NCBI GenBank assembly: GCA_964472545.1 | Contig: CAYYNP010000222.1 | Coordinates: forward strand, 1 to 16,948 | Length of the DNA stretch: 16,948 bases | DNA from: CAYYNP01 sp964472545 | GTDB lineage: Bacteria > Planctomycetota > Planctomycetia > Pirellulales > Thermoguttaceae | Direction of reading: 5' to 3' | Shown: in pieces, positions 13,411-16,948 of the stretch | Layout of the letters: each line of letters starts with the position of its first letter | Position numbering within the stretch: position 1 is the first letter of the stretch | Notes under the pieces: model-generated | The model's input: the letters and a program-made list of their open reading frames with translations, nothing else | Database searches by the model: none | What the model was told of the DNA's origin: nothing | Program-made: the position numbers and the translations under genes

Positions 13411-16400
13411 ATGAAACGCAGATTGCCACATGCTGTTCCTCTGCTTCTCGTGACGTGGCTCGCCACCGCCGCGTTATTCCCGGCCGCCGTCGCCATGGGC
13501 GACAAGAGCACGCCCGCAGCCGCACCGGCGAACAAACGCGACTACATCTCCTACGTCGACCCCCGCATCGAGTCGGCCCGGGGTCGGTGGTTTTTCTCCA
13601 CGCCCGCCGCCCGGCCGTTCGGAATGGTCAAGCTCACCCCGCACACCGTCAACAGAGGCCAGGGCGGCGGCGGATACAACGCCTCGGTCCACACGGCGCT
13701 GGGCTTCTGTCATCTGCACGGCTGGATGACCACCGGCCTGGAGGTGATGCCCACCGCCGGCGGCGATTTCTCCGTCGACCAGGGTGAGGCCGGGTGGAAA
13801 TCGGCCTTCGACCCGGATACCGAGATCGTCAAGCCGGGTTATCACAAGCTGCTGCTCGAAAAGTACGCCACATGGGTCGAGCTGACCACCACCCGACGCG
13901 TCGGCATGCACCGCTACACCTACACCAAAGACGGCCAGGCCGACGTCATCGTCAACCTCGGCGGCCCGGCCGGTCCGATGAAGATGCGCAACGGCCGGAT
14001 CACTAAGGTCGGCAACAGCGAACTCGAAGGCTACCACGACCGCACCAACGGTACCTGGGGCGGCCCGGCGGCCGTGCGGATCTTCTTCGTGATGCAGTTC
14101 GACCGGCCGTTCTCGAAATTCACCACCTACCACGACGCGGCACACGACAGCACCTCGGCCTTCGTGACCTACGAGAACGTGAAAGCCGGCGACGTCGTGC
14201 AGATCAAGGCGGCACTCTCCTTCACCAGCATCGCCGCCGCCCGGGCGAATCTGGCCGCGGAACTCGACCATTGGGACTTCGACGCCGTGCGCGACGAGTC
14301 GTTTCGTATCTGGAATACCTGGCTGGGGCGGATCGACGTCGAGGGAGGCACCGATGCCCAACGTACCAAGTTCTACACCGATCTGTGGCACGTGCTGCTG
14401 GGACGCCACGTACTCAACGACGTCGCCGGCACCTATCCCGACTACACCAACGGCCGCGGCGGCAACGGCCCGTTGAAAGTCAAGCAGCTTCCGTTGGGCC
14501 CCGACGGCAAGCCGAAGTTCAACATGTACAACTCCGACGCCTATTGGCTGACCCAGTGGAATATCAACCTCGTGTGGGGACTGGCATGGCCGCGGATGCT
14601 CGACGAATTCTGCCACGCCAGCCTGCAAATGGCCCGCGACGGCCGCAAGCTCCCGCGCGGACCGTGCGGCGGCGGATATACGCACATCATGACCGCATGC
14701 CCGGCCACGATGATGATCGTCGGCGCCCACATGAAAGGCTGCGGCACGTTCGACCCCGAAGAGGCCTTCGCGATCATCAAGGACAACCATTCGCCCGACG
14801 GCTCGAACATGCTCGGTGCCAGCGAGTTCTACGTCGAAAACGGCTGGAGGCCGGGCAGCGCCGGATGGACCGTCGAGATGTGCTTTCAAGATTGGTGTGC
14901 CGCGCAACTCGCCAAGAAGCTCGGCAAAGACGACGACTATCGCGAGTTCATGCGGCGCTCGGCCGGCTGGAAGAACCTCTTTCATACGCCCACCGGACTG
15001 CTGCTGCCGAAGAACGCCGACGGCAGCTTCTCGCACACCGACCCCCTAAGCGGGCGTGGCTGGGTCGAGGCCAATGCCGGGCAGGCGAGTTGGTTCACCT
15101 CGCACGACGTGCAGGGCCTGGCCAACCTGATGGGCGGACGCGACGAGTATTGCCGCAAGCTCAACCATGCCTTCGAACAGGAAACCGAGCACGACTTCGT
15201 TCACGGATACGGTTCCGGCTACGTCAGCTACGCCAATCAGCCCGGCTGCCAAAACGCCCACCTGTTCAACTACGCCGGCAAGCCCTGGCTGAGCCAGTAT
15301 TGGGTCCGCCGCGTCGACACCCAGGCCTACGGCGGCACGACGATCGATCTGGGCTACGGCGGCCACGACGAAGACCAAGGCCAGATGGGCGGCGTCAGCA
15401 CACTGATGTCGCTGGGGCTCTTTTCGGTCCGCGGCACCTGCGCGGCCGAGCCGATCTACGAGATCACCACGCCGGTGTTCGACAAGATCACCATCGCTTT
15501 GGACGAGAAGTACTACTCCGGCAAGCAGTTCGTGATCACGACCGAGAACAACACGGCCGAGAACGTCTATATCCAATCGGCCAGGCTCGACGGCAAGCCG
15601 TTGGAAAACGCGTGGTTCTATCACCGCGACTTTGCCGACGGCGGTACGCTCGAGTTGGTGCTCGGGCCAAAGGCGAACCGCGACTGGGGCGTGGCCGAGC
15701 TGCCGCCGTCGGAGTCGGCGCCGTCGTTGCCGATTCGTGTGGAGCCGTCGGAGGCGACCCTTCGCCTGCCGGAGAACTGCGTTCGCCTTCGCACCACTGC
15801 CGGCGACGGCGAAGGGCTTCCGGCAATTGACGATTGCACCGTGCGCTGGGAACTCCTCGACGGCGACGGGCAACTGGAGTTCACCGAACCGGATCGGCCC
15901 GACACCTGGGCCACTTTCGACCGCCCCGGCAGTTGCACGCTGCAAGTCGTCGTGACCGGCGGCGGGCGGCAGGGATCTGCCAGAGTCGCCGTCGAGGTCC
16001 TCGGCTCATTGGAGGAGGAAGGCCCCACGTTCGCCGAGTGGCTTGCCGCATACTCTGCGATTCCCGCCGACAAGTGCGGCCCCAACGACGATCCCGACGG
16101 CGACGGCGTCGTCAACTTGCTCGAAAAGTCCTTCGGCGGCGATCCGGCCCGGGCCGACGCCGAGTTGGCACCGAGGCTGCTCGCAAGAGGAGACCATTGG
16201 CAACTCCAGTTTCGCCGGGTGAAGCGGCTCGCGGCCGATTCTACCTGTGTGCTGCTGTATCGTCCGGCGGGCGGCGACGGCCCGTGGCGGCTGATGCCCG
16301 GCGTTGCGTTCGAGCAGACCGAACAATCGGCCGACTCACTGCTCACCACGGCCACCTTGCCCGACTGGCTTCATGGTGGCCGTCCGCTAGAGATCCGCTT

Positions 16401-16860
16401 GCGCGTCGTCGAACGCCCGGTCAATTATGCGCCGCAGGCCAAAGTCTCCGTCTCGTCGTCGTTCGACCCGACCTACGCCGGCTCGCGGGCCGTCGACGGC
16501 GTCAAAGGCGTACACATGGCCGCCGAATGGAGTTCCCGGGCCGAAGCGAATCCGTGGATTCAACTCGATTGGCCCGACGCCGTGACCATCCGCCGCGTAC
16601 ATCTTTTCGATCGGGCCAACCCCGACGATCACACGCGGGCCGGCACGCTCACTTTCAGCGACGGCAGCCGTATCGACGTCGCCGAAATCCCGGACAACGG
16701 GGACGCAAAGGCCGTGCTGTTCGACGCGAAGAAGGTCACCTGGGTCCGATTCCAGGTTACCGGTGGCAGCGGAGCCAACCGAGGGCTCTCCGAGATCGAA
16801 GTCCTCTCCGACGTCGTACTGGAGGCCCACTCCGACACGTTCCTCACCGATTCGCGCTGA
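13411..16860 (+). CDS. GH92-like glycosidase with Ig-like, calcium-loop and F5/8C-like C-terminal modules
   Basis: An 1149-residue exported protein with a signal peptide at 1-28. Residues 45-765 follow the GH92 layout; that family holds calcium-dependent inverting exo-alpha-mannosidases. Markers are VDPRI then PFGMVKLTPHT near the start, VEANAGQASWFTSHDVQGL with candidate general acid E553, and GGHDEDQGQM with D653 and D655 at the catalytic-base position. The usual GTGGHGHTFPG and GNEPSHH motifs are not conserved; the latter reads ANQPGCQ (608-614). The tail holds an Ig-like beta domain (about 775-865), a calcium-loop motif DDPDGDGVVNLLEKSFGGDP (about 893-912), a beta-rich segment (920-1005) and a galactose-binding-like domain (about 1010-1137, ending VTWVRFQVTGGSG then GLSEIEVL) resembling F5/8C sugar-binding modules. 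It follows the sulfatase by 30 bp. The fold assignment is firm; mannosidase specificity is inference. Confidence 0.88.
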   Translation: MKRRLPHAVPLLLVTWLATAALFPAAVAMGDKSTPAAAPANKRDYISYVDPRIESARGRWFFSTPAARPFGMVKLTPHTVNRGQGGGGYNASVHTALGFCHLHGWMTTGLEVMPTAGGDFSVDQGEAGWKSAFDPDTEIVKPGYHKLLLEKYATWVELTTTRRVGMHRYTYTKDGQADVIVNLGGPAGPMKMRNGRITKVGNSELEGYHDRTNGTWGGPAAVRIFFVMQFDRPFSKFTTYHDAAHDSTSAFVTYENVKAGDVVQIKAALSFTSIAAARANLAAELDHWDFDAVRDESFRIWNTWLGRIDVEGGTDAQRTKFYTDLWHVLLGRHVLNDVAGTYPDYTNGRGGNGPLKVKQLPLGPDGKPKFNMYNSDAYWLTQWNINLVWGLAWPRMLDEFCHASLQMARDGRKLPRGPCGGGYTHIMTACPATMMIVGAHMKGCGTFDPEEAFAIIKDNHSPDGSNMLGASEFYVENGWRPGSAGWTVEMCFQDWCAAQLAKKLGKDDDYREFMRRSAGWKNLFHTPTGLLLPKNADGSFSHTDPLSGRGWVEANAGQASWFTSHDVQGLANLMGGRDEYCRKLNHAFEQETEHDFVHGYGSGYVSYANQPGCQNAHLFNYAGKPWLSQYWVRRVDTQAYGGTTIDLGYGGHDEDQGQMGGVSTLMSLGLFSVRGTCAAEPIYEITTPVFDKITIALDEKYYSGKQFVITTENNTAENVYIQSARLDGKPLENAWFYHRDFADGGTLELVLGPKANRDWGVAELPPSESAPSLPIRVEPSEATLRLPENCVRLRTTAGDGEGLPAIDDCTVRWELLDGDGQLEFTEPDRPDTWATFDRPGSCTLQVVVTGGGRQGSARVAVEVLGSLEEEGPTFAEWLAAYSAIPADKCGPNDDPDGDGVVNLLEKSFGGDPARADAELAPRLLARGDHWQLQFRRVKRLAADSTCVLLYRPAGGDGPWRLMPGVAFEQTEQSADSLLTTATLPDWLHGGRPLEIRLRVVERPVNYAPQAKVSVSSSFDPTYAGSRAVDGVKGVHMAAEWSSRAEANPWIQLDWPDAVTIRRVHLFDRANPDDHTRAGTLTFSDGSRIDVAEIPDNGDAKAVLFDAKKVTWVRFQVTGGSGANRGLSEIEVLSDVVLEAHSDTFLTDSR

Positions 16861-16872
16861 CTCGCCGCCGCG

Positions 16873-16948
16873 TCAGCCGTCCGGCTGGCCGGGCAACTCG
16901 ATCAACCGCAGCGCCGTCAGGAAGTTCGTCGGGTTGTTTCGCGCCAGC
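16873..16948 (-). CDS. C-terminal end of a minus-strand gene (partial)
   Basis: Read on the minus strand, the window's end encodes 24 residues, LARNNPTNFLTALRLIELPG-QPDG, before a TGA at 16875-16873. The sequence has a natural protein look (amphipathic FLTALRLIEL) and codon choice like its neighbours. It converges on the GH92-like gene with 12 bp between stops. The rest lies outside the window, so no family can be given. Confidence 0.5.
   Translation of the reverse strand, partial: LARNNPTNFLTALRLIELPGQPDG

Noticed and set aside
11995..13431. 478-codon minus-strand open frame opposite the sulfatase
   Set aside because: High-GC antisense shadow; the plus strand has full sulfatase motifs and the antisense product has none.
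13474..15036. 520-codon minus-strand open frame opposite the GH92-like gene
   Set aside because: Antisense shadow of a well-supported gene, with composition typical of such frames and no domain pattern.
14271..15830. 519-codon plus-strand open frame within the GH92-like gene
   Set aside because: Arg/Pro-rich out-of-frame reading of the same coding sequence, with no recognisable motifs.

Overview
The window looks like a high-GC planctomycete chromosome fragment, probably from the Pirellulales side of the phylum. It carries a secreted Cys-type sulfatase paired with a large secreted GH92-type glycosidase, an 870-residue exported protein of repeated carboxypeptidase-regulatory-like folds, loosely packed genes, and several long perfect palindromes between genes. 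This assignment is inference from gene content and style; there is no rRNA or other phylogenetic marker here.

Layout, left to right. (1) A G-rich repeat at the left edge, then a plus-strand gene for an exported multi-repeat beta-sandwich protein (195-2813). (2) A minus-strand block read right to left: a small MscS-type mechanosensitive channel (9020-7953), a periplasmic adaptor (7632-6340) and an RND inner-membrane pump (6232-2837). Adaptor and pump form a clear functional pair. No outer-membrane TolC-type partner is present, so it must be encoded elsewhere. A 26-bp perfect inverted repeat lies between adaptor and pump, and a double hairpin lies upstream of the adaptor. (3) A plus-strand gene for an exported Dabb-fold protein with a histidine-rich linker (9173-10039), divergent from the channel gene. 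(4) A damaged-looking intergenic stretch with poly-G runs and a 10-N gap, followed by a 31-bp perfect inverted repeat. (5) A minus-strand gene of the uroporphyrinogen-decarboxylase-like superfamily (11409-10321), flanked on both sides by palindromes that share the same 12-nt ends. (6) A plus-strand pair, sulfatase (11776-13380) and GH92-like glycosidase with an accessory C-terminal tail (13411-16860), 30 bp apart and almost certainly co-transcribed. (7) The last 24 codons of a minus-strand gene at the right edge.

The sulfatase and glycosidase probably act together outside the cytoplasm on a sulfated, mannose-containing glycan: the sulfatase removes sulfate esters that would block the exo-glycosidase. 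The pump and adaptor export small toxic compounds or metabolites. I see no CRISPR array, phage module, toxin-antitoxin pair, tRNA, rRNA or transposase. The most unusual items are the palindromic repeat families in the intergenic gaps and the non-canonical active-site sequence of the GH92-like enzyme.
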